64,000 nucleotides of DNA from contig NZ_CP099402.1 in the NCBI RefSeq assembly GCF_024721175.1, positions 887,563 through 951,562 on the forward strand. The letters run 5' to 3'. Of this stretch, positions 35,769 through 47,400 are shown one piece after another (positions within the stretch are counted from its first letter, which is position 1; every line of letters begins with the position of its first letter). The stretch comes from Rhizobium sp. Pop5. GTDB taxonomy: Bacteria; Pseudomonadota; Alphaproteobacteria; Rhizobiales; Rhizobiaceae. Under the pieces are notes generated by a model. The model did no database searches. It was given only the letters and a program-made list of their open reading frames with translations, and was not told the origin of the DNA. Position numbers and translations under genes: made by a program.

Positions 35769-36641
35769 ATGCAGACTTTGGGCTTTCTTGGTTTCGGCGA
35801 GGCTTCCTACAATATCGCCGAAGGCCTGCGCGACGAGGGGATGACAGGCATTCGCGCCTTCGACGCGGCCTGGCAGCGCGAGCCGAATGCCTCGCTCATT
35901 CAGGAACGCGCCGGCAGGTCCGGCGTGGTCCTTGAGGCATCTGCGGCGGATCTTATCGGCAAGGTCGACATCGTCGTCTGCTCGATCAGCGCAAACATGG
36001 CGGTCCCGGTCGCCGAGCAGAGCGCTGCGCTATTGCGGCCCGAACAGATCTATGTCGACCTCAACTCGGCAGGTCCCGACACCAAGACGAGTGTCGATCG
36101 CATCATCTCGCCCCGCGCCACCTTCGTCGACGTCGCCGTTATGGGAACGGTGCCCGGAAACCGTCACAAGGTTCCGATGCTGGCATCGGGCAAGGGCGCC
36201 GTCGCCATCGCTGATTATCTCAATCGCTTCGGCGCAAAGGTGACGGCGATCGACGGACCGGCAGGCAAGGCCTCGGCTTCGAAGATGTTTCGCAGCATCT
36301 TCATGAAGGGCTATGTGATGCTGCTTCTCGAGGCAGTGGTTGCCGGGCGCCAGTTCGGGCTCGAAGACGATGTGCTCGATTCGATCCGGGCGTCGCTCAC
36401 CACGGACGACTTCATCAAGCAGGCAACCGACCTGATGGCCCGAGGCGTTATCCACGCCGAGCGGCGTGAGCACGAGATGGACGAGGTCATCGCGACGCTA
36501 AACAGCCTCGGCGTCGACGCGACCATGTCCATTGCCGCGAAAGACAAGCTCGCCTGGTGCGTCAAGCAGGGCTTCCGCGAACACTTCAACGCCAAGCCAC
36601 CGGAAGACTACCACGACATTTTCGCCGTGCTGGCAAAGTAA
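35769..36641 (+). CDS. NAD(P)-dependent oxidoreductase, DUF1932/6-phosphogluconate dehydrogenase-like
   Basis: A 290-residue beta-hydroxyacid dehydrogenase relative. It has an N-terminal Rossmann motif TLGFLGFGEASYNIAEGL, the middle substrate block VDLNSAGPDTK, and AVMGTVPGNRHKVPMLASGKGA. The catalytic helix GPAGKASASKMFRSIFMKG contains the Lys expected in this superfamily. A C-terminal DUF1932 helical domain follows. It is second in the CitMHS operon, 29 bp after the carrier, and just before an RraA-type aldolase. The substrate is unknown; a hydroxylated tricarboxylate-like acid would fit. Confidence 0.88.
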   Translation: MQTLGFLGFGEASYNIAEGLRDEGMTGIRAFDAAWQREPNASLIQERAGRSGVVLEASAADLIGKVDIVVCSISANMAVPVAEQSAALLRPEQIYVDLNSAGPDTKTSVDRIISPRATFVDVAVMGTVPGNRHKVPMLASGKGAVAIADYLNRFGAKVTAIDGPAGKASASKMFRSIFMKGYVMLLLEAVVAGRQFGLEDDVLDSIRASLTTDDFIKQATDLMARGVIHAERREHEMDEVIATLNSLGVDATMSIAAKDKLAWCVKQGFREHFNAKPPEDYHDIFAVLAK

Positions 36642-36663
36642 TCTGAACGGAAGGATCACCTCC

Positions 36664-37353
36664 ATGTCAAATATCGGATTTCGCATCTTCACGAAGATCA
36701 ATCGCCCGGATGCAGCACTCGTCGAAGGCCTACGCGGCCTGCCAACCGCCAATATCGGCGACTGCCTCAACCGCTCTTCGATGCTCGACGCTCGCATCCG
36801 CAAGATCTCGAAGGGCAACCTGATCGGACCTGCCTTTACGGTGAAGAGCCGCGCCGGCGACAATCTGCTGCTGCACAAGGCGCTCGACATGGCGCAGCCT
36901 GGCGATGTCATCGTATTCGATGCTCATGGCGACTTAACGAATGCGATTACCGGCGAACTGATGATGCAGACGGCGGTTCAAAAGAAACTCGGCGGCGTCA
37001 TCATCGACGGCGCTATTCGCGATCTCGCAACGCTGAGAGAAATGGACCTGCCGATCTTCGCCGCCGGTGTGACGCCAGCTGGTCCCTACAAGGACGGTCC
37101 CGGCGAAATCAACGTGCCCGTATCGATCGGTAGCACGGTCGTTCATCCCGGTGACATTCTCGTTGGCGACGACGACGGCATCGTGGTCGTCCGCCAGGCG
37201 GATGCTGCAGAGATCGCCGAGAAGGCACGCAATAAGCAGACCTCTGAAGACGACAAGATGAAATCGATCATCGGCGGTACACTGAACACATCCTGGATCG
37301 ACAAGGAACTAGCGGCCAAGGGCTGCGAGATTATTGAGGATACCTATCGCTAA
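36664..37353 (+). CDS. RraA-family protein, probable 4-hydroxy-4-methyl-2-oxoglutarate-type aldolase
   Basis: A 229-residue RraA-fold protein. The aldolase signature GGVIIDGAIRDLATL includes Arg119 and Asp120 of the DGxxRD motif that binds oxo acid and divalent metal. The glycine-rich VHPGDILVGDDDGIVVVR also matches. The start at 36664 follows GGAAGGATCACCTCC. It is a class II pyruvate aldolase by family (HMG/CHA aldolase), here coupled to an organic acid carrier and a dehydrogenase. The inferred pathway splits a branched hydroxy-oxo acid to pyruvate or oxaloacetate. RraA proper (RNase E inhibitor) is less likely because of the operon. Confidence 0.88.
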   Translation: MSNIGFRIFTKINRPDAALVEGLRGLPTANIGDCLNRSSMLDARIRKISKGNLIGPAFTVKSRAGDNLLLHKALDMAQPGDVIVFDAHGDLTNAITGELMMQTAVQKKLGGVIIDGAIRDLATLREMDLPIFAAGVTPAGPYKDGPGEINVPVSIGSTVVHPGDILVGDDDGIVVVRQADAAEIAEKARNKQTSEDDKMKSIIGGTLNTSWIDKELAAKGCEIIEDTYR

Positions 37354-37690
37354 GCGGACCGGAAAAAACATCACTCTGCAAAAACAGCGGAGGTACGTCG
37401 GCCGCGGAGCGATTGCCGGCCCACATTGCGCACGTCGCCCGATACCCCGGCCAGCCAGCGGGCGACTTGATTTGCAAAAAAAGCGCAAGGTCCTTCCGCG
37501 TTTCCCGCGGAGGGGCTAACGAATTGCAGGCTCGTAGCCACGGTCAACACGAGACTTTTAAGGTCTTGAACGGAATCGAACCAAAAGCATACAGAGGCGA
37601 GAAAGTGCCAATAAGCAAATTCAGTCAGATGCTTAAAATACCGCGTCGCCAACGAAGCATTGATTTCATTCCATAAATCAGAGCTACTCA
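37354..37690. other. Intergenic region with nothing recognised
   Basis: This 337-bp gap separates the RraA operon from the convergent SbcC-like gene. Open frames exist on both strands but none has family-like composition or a good ribosome site. A GC-rich imperfect hairpin (37492-37515) lacks a T-run. Confidence 0.4.
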
Positions 37691-40321
37691 TCATAGGCTC
37701 GGCTGCCACTCTGACATGTGCAGTATGTTTCCCCCGAGCTTCTGAAATGCCCGTTGGCGACAGGAAAAAACAATGATCTGCTGGTCTCTCGACTGTCGAT
37801 GGAGTGCGTCAAACATCTTCTCAATGCGATCGTCATCCGAATAGACGAGTGCGTCATCAAGGATAACCGGCGCCGGCCGATCGTCGCGCGCAAGCAGCCT
37901 CGCAAAGGCAAGTCGTGTCAGTACAGAGAGCTGCTCCCGCATACCTCCACTCAGGCGATCGACCTCCTCTTCCTGTCCGTTGCGCAGAATAGTGTGCGGC
38001 AGAAGCGTCTTCTCGTCGAAGGTAATCGAAACGTCATCGAAGAGTAGCCTTAGAAGCGGCCCCAGTTCTGCCATGACGGGCTTGAGATAAAGTTCGCGGG
38101 CTTCAGACCGGGCAGTCTCCAATGCTTCAGTCAGCCGCTGGAGAACAGCTACTTCCTTCTCGAACGCCTCGGCGCGCGCCTTCGCGGCAGAATAAGCCTC
38201 GGCGGCCTCACGCCATTTCTCTTCCACCGCCTCGTCTGACTGCGCACGGATCTCGGCGTTCAGGCCGGCCATGATCTCGCGTAGCGCGTTGATCTCCCTA
38301 TCGGTTGCCTGCTCGATTGAAAGCGCGCGCTTCAGTGCGGCCTCGACCGCGTCCAGATCGACCGCGGCAGAGTCGAGCTTTGCAATATGCGTTTCGGACT
38401 TGGAGAGCGCGACGTCGAGGTCAGCCAATGTGTTCGATAAAACCTGCGCGCGCCCAACCCGACCTTCTTCTGGACCTAGGATCGCTTCGACCTGGATCTG
38501 TTCGGCCATCAACGAAGCCAACGCCGTCTCCGCTGCGACGAAGGCTTCGTCGGCTCGTGCCTGTTGGGGCTCTACCTCCCGCAAAGCCTGTCGTGTCTTC
38601 TTCCGTCGCTCTTCGGATTCGAAAAGAGCTGCCCGGACCAGCGTGGGGCTCTCTTCCAATTCGACGGGCTCGGCGCTAATCACCTCATCCGCGGCAACAT
38701 CCTCTCTAAGCTTGGACAGTCCCTCCGGCGCGAGAAGCGACAGCCGAGCCCGCAGCTCCCGCAGGTCAGCGTCAACCTGCTGCGCGCTGACCTGCCGCGC
38801 CCGTGCCTTAGCCAGGCTTTCGACACCCATTGATGCAAGTAGCGTGTGCCGCTTTGCTTCGGCCTGCTCAAGGCGGTTGTCGCTCGCAGCCTGATGGTTT
38901 GAGCGTACCGTAATCGTGCCAAATCCTGGCACCTCAAGCTGCGCTTGACCATCGTAACTGCGCTCTTCCCCGTCGGTCAGCGGCGTGCCGTTCATGGTCA
39001 CAAGGTCTGCCGCATCCTTACTGTAGTGAATCGCAAGTGAAGGACGAGCGGCCTCATCGACGGCGCGAAGCTTCGCAATTTCAACTTCCAGGGTTTGAAG
39101 CTCATCGATGGCATTCGGAAGTATCTTCAGAAGTGAGAATTGCGCTTCGCCCTCTTCGAGAGCCTGGCGGACCGCCTCCGACTGGGCCAGTTGTTCCTTC
39201 AATTGAGTCAAACGATCCGCTGCCTCACGCGCCCTCAGTGCCACGTCCAGACGAGCAAGCTGATCTCGTGCCTGCTGCTCCTCAGTCTCCGCGGCATCTA
39301 CATCCTCACGAGCCTTTTCGATTGCCTCAATGGCCTCGTGGCGCTTACGCAGGGCATCGGCACGGCGCGCTTCGTCCACAACAAGCCTCTCCTGCAGTGC
39401 CTTTGCCTTTTCAAGGGCTGCCAAGAACGTCTTGAGCTCCCGCTCCGCACTGTTGCGTCGTTCTCGAACGAGTTTTAGTTCCGCTTCAGCTGTCTTTAAC
39501 TTCTCGCTATGTGCCTTCGCAGCGTCAAAACCAGCCTGCGCCTTCGCGACTGCCTTTTGCCGCTCTGCCCTGTCCTCGGCACTGTCTAGTTCGGCAAGCC
39601 GCTTTGCTGCGTTCATCCGCTTGTTCAACGCCTCTCGTAGAACGGTGACTTCGCTTAAAAGCCTCTGCTCGTCCGCAGCGAGTTTTTCGCGCTCCTCAAT
39701 GGCGGCGGCGTAGCGTCCACCACTCTTCGGTCTCCCGGTGGAGGTGACCATCTCCGAAAGCGCATCTTTCGCGGCGCTCATGATCTCAGCCATCCGGCGC
39801 CCGCCAGTAACGGCCTCAACCTCTCCCTGCACGGATTCTAACAAGCTCTGCCGGACCTGCTTTTCACCATCTTCTTCGGAGCGGGTTCGCTTTTCGATCC
39901 CAGTAATTCCCTGGCGAACCCAAAGGAGACCGGCTGGCCCGGCGGTACCCCCTCTGATCAAACGGGCAATAAAGTTTTCGGCCTCGTCTGCCTGGGCCAA
40001 TAGCCGACCGGTCCCAAGATCGGTAACGCGTGCGGATCGGCCGCCATAGTATTGCTTGGTAATCCGAAAGCGGCCTTCCGCCGTAGAGATGTCAGCTTCG
40101 AGCAGCGGATTGCCACCGCTGTAGGGCCGCAATTTTTGAACATCGGCGGGAGTGCCAGAATGTGGTTGAAAAAAGAGCGCATGCAGCGCTTCAAAGCTCG
40201 TCGACTTGCCAAACTCGTTGGCAGCGCAAAGGACGTTAACGCCATCGCCAATACCATCAATGGCAACACCACGATTGGCAAACCGCTTCACGTTGAATAA
40301 GCGTAGTGCCGAAATTTTCAT
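37691..40321 (-). CDS. SbcC/YhaN-like SMC-family ATPase
   Basis: An 876-residue RecF/SMC-type ATPase. The N-terminal P-loop is AANEFGKST (33-41), where the first Gly of GxxxxGK[ST] is Ala. Long coiled-coil arms (about 190-760, rich in Glu, Ala, Arg, Lys and Gln) enclose a small non-coil region near 430-480. The C-terminal half-site has LSGGMREQ (790-797) and Walker B VILDDALVYSDDDR (about 819-832). No CxxC zinc hook is visible, unlike Rad50/SbcC, so YhaN is the better comparison. Its start overlaps the phosphoesterase stop (ATGA), as in SbcD-SbcC pairs. It is third in the operon after the Hhe-like helicase-nuclease. Likely role: ATP-driven partner of the nuclease, handling DNA ends or phage DNA (inference). 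Confidence 0.88.
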   Translation of the reverse strand: MKISALRLFNVKRFANRGVAIDGIGDGVNVLCAANEFGKSTSFEALHALFFQPHSGTPADVQKLRPYSGGNPLLEADISTAEGRFRITKQYYGGRSARVTDLGTGRLLAQADEAENFIARLIRGGTAGPAGLLWVRQGITGIEKRTRSEEDGEKQVRQSLLESVQGEVEAVTGGRRMAEIMSAAKDALSEMVTSTGRPKSGGRYAAAIEEREKLAADEQRLLSEVTVLREALNKRMNAAKRLAELDSAEDRAERQKAVAKAQAGFDAAKAHSEKLKTAEAELKLVRERRNSAERELKTFLAALEKAKALQERLVVDEARRADALRKRHEAIEAIEKAREDVDAAETEEQQARDQLARLDVALRAREAADRLTQLKEQLAQSEAVRQALEEGEAQFSLLKILPNAIDELQTLEVEIAKLRAVDEAARPSLAIHYSKDAADLVTMNGTPLTDGEERSYDGQAQLEVPGFGTITVRSNHQAASDNRLEQAEAKRHTLLASMGVESLAKARARQVSAQQVDADLRELRARLSLLAPEGLSKLREDVAADEVISAEPVELEESPTLVRAALFESEERRKKTRQALREVEPQQARADEAFVAAETALASLMAEQIQVEAILGPEEGRVGRAQVLSNTLADLDVALSKSETHIAKLDSAAVDLDAVEAALKRALSIEQATDREINALREIMAGLNAEIRAQSDEAVEEKWREAAEAYSAAKARAEAFEKEVAVLQRLTEALETARSEARELYLKPVMAELGPLLRLLFDDVSITFDEKTLLPHTILRNGQEEEVDRLSGGMREQLSVLTRLAFARLLARDDRPAPVILDDALVYSDDDRIEKMFDALHRQSRDQQIIVFSCRQRAFQKLGGNILHMSEWQPSL

Positions 40322-41442
40322 GGTGTGATCACCTGTGCGTAAGAATAAAGGCGTACAAGCGCCGCCCGTGCGATATCACGTTCAGACGATGCACGACTCT
40401 CGTCGTCGGCCTCGGCACGTAACGCATTCGCTGCCTCGCGAAGCGCGCCTCCGCGATCTATCTGGTCAAGGTCTTCGACCTCGTACTCCGTCGCAATACC
40501 AATGTCATCCAGCTCGAGGAATGCGAAATCCGGCAACAGTCTCTCGGCCGCACCCGCCAACGCCGCCCGCGCCGCCAGGCGGCTGCGGCCTGTCGCCACC
40601 ACGCGTGCGAGTGTCTTCCTTCGATGCCTGGAATCCGGCAGGAGCGTTTCTAAGGCCGACACGGGATCGTCGCCTTCGAGAAGGTGGAGATCCAGCCTGC
40701 GCCAGGCAAAGCTTTCCGTCGGCAACGGCGTTACCTCGGGCTGGGCGGAGGGGCCGGCAATGCTAACAAGCAACGCGGTGCCTGGACGTTGGTGTTTGAA
40801 ACGGTCGGGTTCAGGCGTACCACAGTAATGGGTTCGCTGATCGACCTCGACCGCGCCGTGCCAATCGCCAAGCGCCAGATAGTCAAGGCCGGCTCGCCGT
40901 GCCCGGTCCACCGCAATAACATCCGAGGCGGTTGCCTCCTCCGAGAAACTCTGAATTGCGCCATGGGCAAGCCCGATGCGAAGCGCTCCCTCTGGCGTTC
41001 CTTCGCCATCCATCCATTCAGTCAAATCCCGGCCAGGACGGCGTGTGGTGCAAGGGGCCGGCAATAGAATAACGTCCCTCGCCAACTCGACCGGCCGAGG
41101 CTCGACCGCGAGCACGACATTTTCCGGCACTTCTACATTTAGCGTCGTCCAAAGCTGCGTTGCCTGCAGCGAATCGTGGTTGCCGGGCAAAATTATCCAT
41201 TGGATCGGGGCGTGGTTTTGCATCTCCGCGAGAGCCTGTCTTCGGACATCCGACGCAGGCGTTTCGGTGTCGAATGTGTCGCCCGCGAGCAGAATAGTGG
41301 TGGCGCCTTGTTCGCGGGCGTGCTGAGCGAGCCGCGCGATGACTGCGTGTCTTGCTTCGCGCAATCGACTGGGCAAGTCGCCCGAGAAATTGCCGAAGCG
41401 CTTGCCAAGATGCAGGTCGCTTGAATGGATAAATCGGAACAT
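40318..41442 (-). CDS. SbcD/YhaO-like calcineurin-type metallophosphoesterase (nuclease)
   Basis: A 374-residue Mre11/SbcD-type phosphoesterase. All metal motifs are visible in order: SSDLHLG (Asp9, His11), LLAGDTFD, ILPGNHDS, GLAHGAI and LGDWHGAV. A C-terminal capping region follows. It would be a Mn-dependent exo/endonuclease. Start and stop are both tightly coupled: two bases after the Hhe-like stop (TAGCCATG) and an ATGA overlap with the SbcC/YhaN-like gene. This makes a three-gene cassette. Confidence 0.92.
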   Translation of the reverse strand: MFRFIHSSDLHLGKRFGNFSGDLPSRLREARHAVIARLAQHAREQGATTILLAGDTFDTETPASDVRRQALAEMQNHAPIQWIILPGNHDSLQATQLWTTLNVEVPENVVLAVEPRPVELARDVILLPAPCTTRRPGRDLTEWMDGEGTPEGALRIGLAHGAIQSFSEEATASDVIAVDRARRAGLDYLALGDWHGAVEVDQRTHYCGTPEPDRFKHQRPGTALLVSIAGPSAQPEVTPLPTESFAWRRLDLHLLEGDDPVSALETLLPDSRHRRKTLARVVATGRSRLAARAALAGAAERLLPDFAFLELDDIGIATEYEVEDLDQIDRGGALREAANALRAEADDESRASSERDIARAALVRLYSYAQVITP

Positions 41443-41444
41443 GG

Positions 41445-44400
41445 CTACTCGAATGAATGGGGGGTTGAAATATGCCGCCGCGCTCTCGCAATGGCTTCGT
41501 CAAGCCGTGCACGGGAAACAGCGGCAAGACGCTCGACACCAAGCAGCCGAGCCAGATCTCGCGCCGGATCTAATTGGTCCAGTAAGTCGGGATTATCGAG
41601 TACCACAAAAGCGAGTTCAGCAAGCGGGATATCGGCGATCGATCTGCGTGCATCTTCGCTGGCTGGTTGCCGGTATGGAATAATTTCGGAAACGGCTCCC
41701 GCCTTCCAGACAAATTCGCCGCTCGATTCCTTGGTCGTGTGGAGACCGCGGAGATGAAGGTCGATCCTCTCTCGGATCTGTCCACCGGTACGCAACCAGC
41801 CGTGCGCCCGAGAAATCCGCTGGGCTAGTATGTCTGTGCGTACCGGGCTTTCGGTTTCGATGACCACTTCGATCATGCCTCGCAGGGTATCTCTATAACC
41901 GAATTCGAAGAACTGATCGGGATCGGCTCGGAAGCTGGACAGATCAGTGACACGATATCGCAGCCCATCCAATGCTTCGTCGCCGACCGAGGCGACAGGT
42001 GGTTGCGTTTCAACAGATTCAGACATGCTTGATGAGGGCGGCGTTTCCACAGAGACGAGTTCGGTCTCAACGATCGCTGGAGGCGAGATAGCCGGCTCGA
42101 CAGGAGGGGCGGCTTCGTCGTCATGAATTTCGTCAATCCCCTCCACCTCGTGCCCCATGTTCCAACGGGTGGCAGTGTGCTCCGTTTCCGTGGCACGGCG
42201 CGCCCTGCTCTCCACCAGCAGTGCTTCGAGGCTGGCATGAAGTCGCTCGGCGCAGCCTGCTGCATCGAACCACCAATCGGTCGACCAGACACGCAATATG
42301 TTCCACCCAAGGCCTCTCAACACCTGTTCACGGACCTTGTCGCGGTCTCTGGCGGTGGCCGATCCATGATAGGTCGCGCCATCGCACTCCACGCCCGCCA
42401 GATAGCTACCAGCCAGATCCGGATGGCGGATGCCGAAATCGATCCGAAATCCGGAAATCCCAACCTGCGGCACGACTCGCCAGCCGCGGCGCTCCAATTG
42501 CGCAGCGACGGCCTCCTCGAACGGGGAGTCGAAACCGCCGACAGAGCCGATATCCTGGGCCGGCAGGGCGATCGCGCCACGCTCAGCGTAGTCGAGGAAT
42601 GTCTTCAGATGTTGTACGGCGAGTGCCTTTGTGCGGGTCGGGTCGATCTGGTCAGCCGTGAAACCCGAGAAGACGATGAGTTCCTGCCGCGCACGTGTCA
42701 CAGCAACATTGAGGCGGCGCTCGCCACCGTCCCGGTTGAGCGCCCCGAAATCCATCGTGAGCTTGCCAGCGGCGTCCTTCCAGAACGTGATCGAAAACAG
42801 GATGACGTCTCGCTCGTCACCCTGGACGTTCTCCAGGTTCTTGACGATCGTGGGCTCGACCCGTTCCTCGACAAAGAACCACTCCAGCTCCGGATCATCT
42901 CGGCGCGCGGCATCGAGGAGATCGAGGATCAGCGACTGCTGCTGCGCGTTGAAGGTGATAACCCCAAGCGTCGGGCGATCTTTTTCAGGCAATTTCAACC
43001 CCGCCTTCATTTGGGAAACGGCTTCTTTTGCGACTGCCTCTGCTTCGATCCGGTTGGTTCTGCTCTTCCCACGGTCGTAGATGCCGTTGGGTACCTTGCG
43101 CAGATGCACGGCGCGGTCTTCGACGGCGGGCGACGGGAACGTTACCAGACGGTTCTGGTAGTAGTGATGGTTTGAGAAAGCGATCAGGGACTCGCTTCGG
43201 CTGCGATAATGCCATCGCAAATCGCGGACTGGAATGCCAGCTGCCTTCACCTCGTCAAGAATGCTCTCCAGATCCTTCTCATGGTCGGCGACGTCCTCCT
43301 CGTCCTCGTTGCGTCCGAAGAAGTTCGTCGGCGGCAACTGCTTCGGATCCCCGACGATAATCGTCTGGCGCGCTCGCGCGATGGCGCCGACAGCATCCCA
43401 GGTTGTTATCTGCGACGCCTCATCGAAGATCACAACGTCAAACAACGCCTGGTTCGGTGGGAGATACTGAGCAATGGAGAGCGGCGACATAAGCATGCAG
43501 GGCGCAAGCTTTGAAAAGTTCTGCGGCATCTTGCCGATCATGTCTCGTATCGACTGGCTCGGCCGTTGCAACTCCATCTGGTAGCGCAATAGGCCGAGTT
43601 CCGAATTACGGGAAACGCTCTGAACGGGCGGCAATCCGTGGGCAATCACACTGACGACACGTGAGGTAGCGTGTGATCGGACGAGATCATCGATTTCACG
43701 AAATTCACGAATTGCGTTTTCGTGCTGGAAACGGCGGAAATTCCGCAGAACAGGGTCTGCGTCCAGAACCTTCGGAAGCCACCACCTCGCGTAACCGAGG
43801 CGAAACGCAGCTCGCGCTTCATCGGGCCGGATCACCCCAGTCTCAATCTGTTCGACCAGAGAGGACAGGTTCGCGTGCATTGCGCGGCTTCTGATCCGGC
43901 GCCAGGCCGACCAATCGCGAAGCAGATGTCGTGCTCCGATGAGAGCATCAAGCTTCTCCCTGAGCGTCGCAAGGTCGACCACGTCTTTCTCACCAGAGCG
44001 ATCCCACCCCGCAATCGTGCTGAAGCGCTGACGCGCTTCCTTAAAGCCTTCGACTGCGGCAAGAAGCCTGTCTCCCCCTTGCCGGACGCCATCGTTTTCA
44101 ACCACTGCGTGGAGACATGGTGCGATGATGCGGAGCGCCGACCGTATCTCCTCCTGATCACGTCCCGGAAGCGGCATGGTGGCACGAAACTCTCGCGCTA
44201 GTTCCAAAGTTTGGGCAACCACTCCGACGTCTGTACCCAGGCCGTGTACCGGCAAGGGTTTTCCGTTCAACAGATTCTGGTCGATCGCCGCCAGGCAATC
44301 CTTCATGCGGCGCAATAGTGGAAGGTCCTGCTCCGGTTCCACGGTACCTTTATCGGCATAGCTTTGCAGCAGCTTTTGAATCTTGCGCTTGCCGAGCATC

Positions 44401-47400
44401 GCGTTTGGCCAAAACGAAGCGCTCGCCTCTCGCCATTGGCGATCCAGCGCGTCCGGATCAAGGTCTCGAATGGCGGAGGCTCCATAAGATGCTGCAAGTC
44501 CGCGCTCTGCTTCGCGATAGGCCTCGATAGAATTTCGAAGACTTTCCAGTGCCTCGGCACATCGCGCGAAGTCACGATCGAATGCGATCGTGATGTCGCG
44601 ACCTCGGCATTTCTGCAGTGCTCGCGCTAGACCTTCCAGTGCTTGGAGTTCGGCTTGTGACGACCGTTCCCGCGGCTTCAGGCTCATGCTCGCGAGATAC
44701 CCGTCGATTGAGCTGGCCAACAGATCGATCGCATTCTGCAACGATTGTGCGGACGCTAACAACCCATCCTGCCAGGCGGAAGTCCATTCGCCAACCCTGA
44801 CAAGGTCCAGTGCTGGCTGCCGTTCGACCGATGCGAAGACCAAGCCGAGTTCGCCCGCAAGGTCTTCAAGCTCGCGTAACGTCTGCGCGTCATGAGCGTC
44901 TCGTTCCAACCATGACAAGGTTGGTGCCGGAGCGTCAACAGCCTTGAGCGCGACGCCCAATGCCAGATAAGTCGTCCATCCGTTTGGATAACGATTGTGC
45001 AAAGCTCCGACGTAGGCATTGAGCTCGTCGCGGCGCAATCGAAGTCGCTCGTTGATCGCGACCCACTCCGACGCATCTGTCCGACCGCCATGCTCCCAGG
45101 CTGCCTTGAGCTGTCCAAGGAAATGTCGGCGATCAGCCTTGTGCGAATGCAATTCGATGCAGTGATCTCCGAGGCCGTGCGCGCGTAATCGACGATAGAC
45201 CACGTCGAGCGCGGCCGTCTTTTCAGCGACGAACAGGACCGTTTTTCCCACCGCGAGGCAGTTCGCGATCATGTTTGCGATGGTCTGGCTCTTGCCCGTA
45301 CCGGGAGGACCGACAATGACGAAATCTCGGCCCTCAGCGGCCGCCAGGCTTGCCGCTGTCTGGGATGAATCTGACGGAAGAAGGCAAATAATGTCCGCTG
45401 GCGCGTAAGCATGATCGAGCTCACGCTCGTCGCGGAACGCCGATTGCCCGCCGCCTCCTTGGAAGGCTTCCTCCGGCGTATCGATCAGATGGCGGACCAC
45501 CCGGTTCTCGCGAAGCGCCTCGGTGCGTTCGACGAGATCCTTCCACATGAGGAATTTCGCGAAGGAGAAGGTCGACAATGCTGTCTCGTCCACAACCTCC
45601 ATACCAGGCACGTCACGGACCGCCTGCCGCATCATCGCGAGAAGACGCGGTACATCCACCCCATTGTCATCGAGCGGCAGATCGCCGCCGAACTGGGGAA
45701 GCGTCAGGTCAAAATCACGCTCCAGGAATTGCAAGAGAGTGGCATTGAAGCGCGGCTCATCCTCATGAAAGCGGATCGTAAAGCGCGAACTGGCACTGCG
45801 GCGCTCAAGCTTTACCGGAACCAACAAAAGCGGGGCTCGATAGCTGCGCTCATCCTCCGGTTTCTTCTTCCACCGCAGGAAGCCGACGGCAAGAAAGAGG
45901 GTGTTTGCTCCGCCCTCGGCAAAATCATTACGGACCTGCCTGTACAGGTCGATCAACCGAGCCTCGAGCTGGTGCGTGTCCAGTGGCGACGGGAGTTCGT
46001 CCCTCAGTAGAGCTTCGGCAGCAAAATTGCGCTGAAGATCGCGGCCGTGCACGTCACGATAGAGCGCCGCGTCCCGTTCGCCGAGCGGGTTCTGTTCGGG
46101 CAACGAAATGATCCGTACTGCAGCGCCATTCGCGAGTCGGTCTTCGAGAAAGGCGACGTCAGTGCAGAGAAATGGAATCGTCTTCTTCGATTCCGGAAAG
46201 TTGAGGAGCCGGTTGCGAAGGGTGAGATCCAACAGCTTCTTCTGCCAGCGGTCGATGCGGCCCGCGGCGGTGGTCGGTCTGACCTCGATGATATCAGCCG
46301 GTAACTCGCCGAAATTGGGGGCTGAGGGAAGTGGCAGATCTGCGACGGGTGACATTTCGTCATCGAGGACATTGCGCCGGATCGGCTCATGTGAGGCGAG
46401 TGGCATAACCCCGCCGCTTCTCGATCGCCTGACATCGATCGCCGCGACGAATGCGTGAGCTTCGCCTTCTCCGAGACGGCTGTCCAGGGCCCGCTGTGCA
46501 CTTTCCAAGGTCATGGCGGGACGATGCGTCACGCCAGTCGTTTCAAACACTACCAACTCGCGCGATGCCAGGGCCTTTCGGACCTCCATATGATCCGTCT
46601 CGATCGCATGGGCAAAGGTTCTCTTGGACAGCCATACACCAACTGCCGCATGCCCATCGAACATCAAGACGACCGGATGCAATCCGGCGGCTTCCAGCCC
46701 GGCGGCAAAAAGAAGGGTAGTATCAAGACAGGTCGCCAGGCGCTCCTCGGCAATTGTGCTGGGACGCCGAATCTTCTGGCCGCGACTTTCAAAACTTGCC
46801 GGCGGCTCTGCGTAGTGAAACCCCATCCCGGCAACGGCTGAATAGATAGCTGCGGCGAGCATGTAGGCTCGCTGGGGATTCTGCGACTGATAGCCGTCCA
46901 ATCCTCCTGGCTGACCGTGGGCAGCTAGCCTTTCCGCTGCCATCCGTAGGATTTGGGCAACTCCCGGATCGTTCGGCATAACGAAGGCTGGCAGCAGTTG
47001 CACCATATCGGCAACGCCTCCCCATTCGTCTCGCGCAAGCAGTCTGACGGGAAGGCGTCGTTCGTCCAGAATCTCTCCACCCCTGGATAGACGTAGCGTG
47101 ATCTCACCGCGCTCTGCCTCATTTAGGCCGGAGAGATAGGCGGCGTCGAATTCGACTTTCCGATCGACCAGCGGAAGCCGATCGCCCGCCATCAGGCGAT
47201 CAACAATCCATGATTTCGGCCTCAGGAACGAAGGCGAAGACGTCAGGTCGAGACGGCAGTTTTCAATGTGCCTATCAGTATTATTCTCAATCAGAATCGA
47301 GCGGATTACCGGAATGGCATTTTGGTAAGATGCGTAGGTGAAGCTGGCGGCAACATCGACAACAACGGTAGGATTGTCGGATTTTTCGGCTTCTTGTTCC

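Noticed and set aside
37492..37515. Hairpin considered as a terminator of the organic acid operon
   Set aside because: The stem is imperfect and no T-run follows on either strand.
37371..37709. A 112-codon minus-strand frame in the gap after the RraA gene
   Set aside because: It overlaps the end of the SbcC-like gene, has no good ribosome site and no recognisable family, so it is left as unassigned gap.
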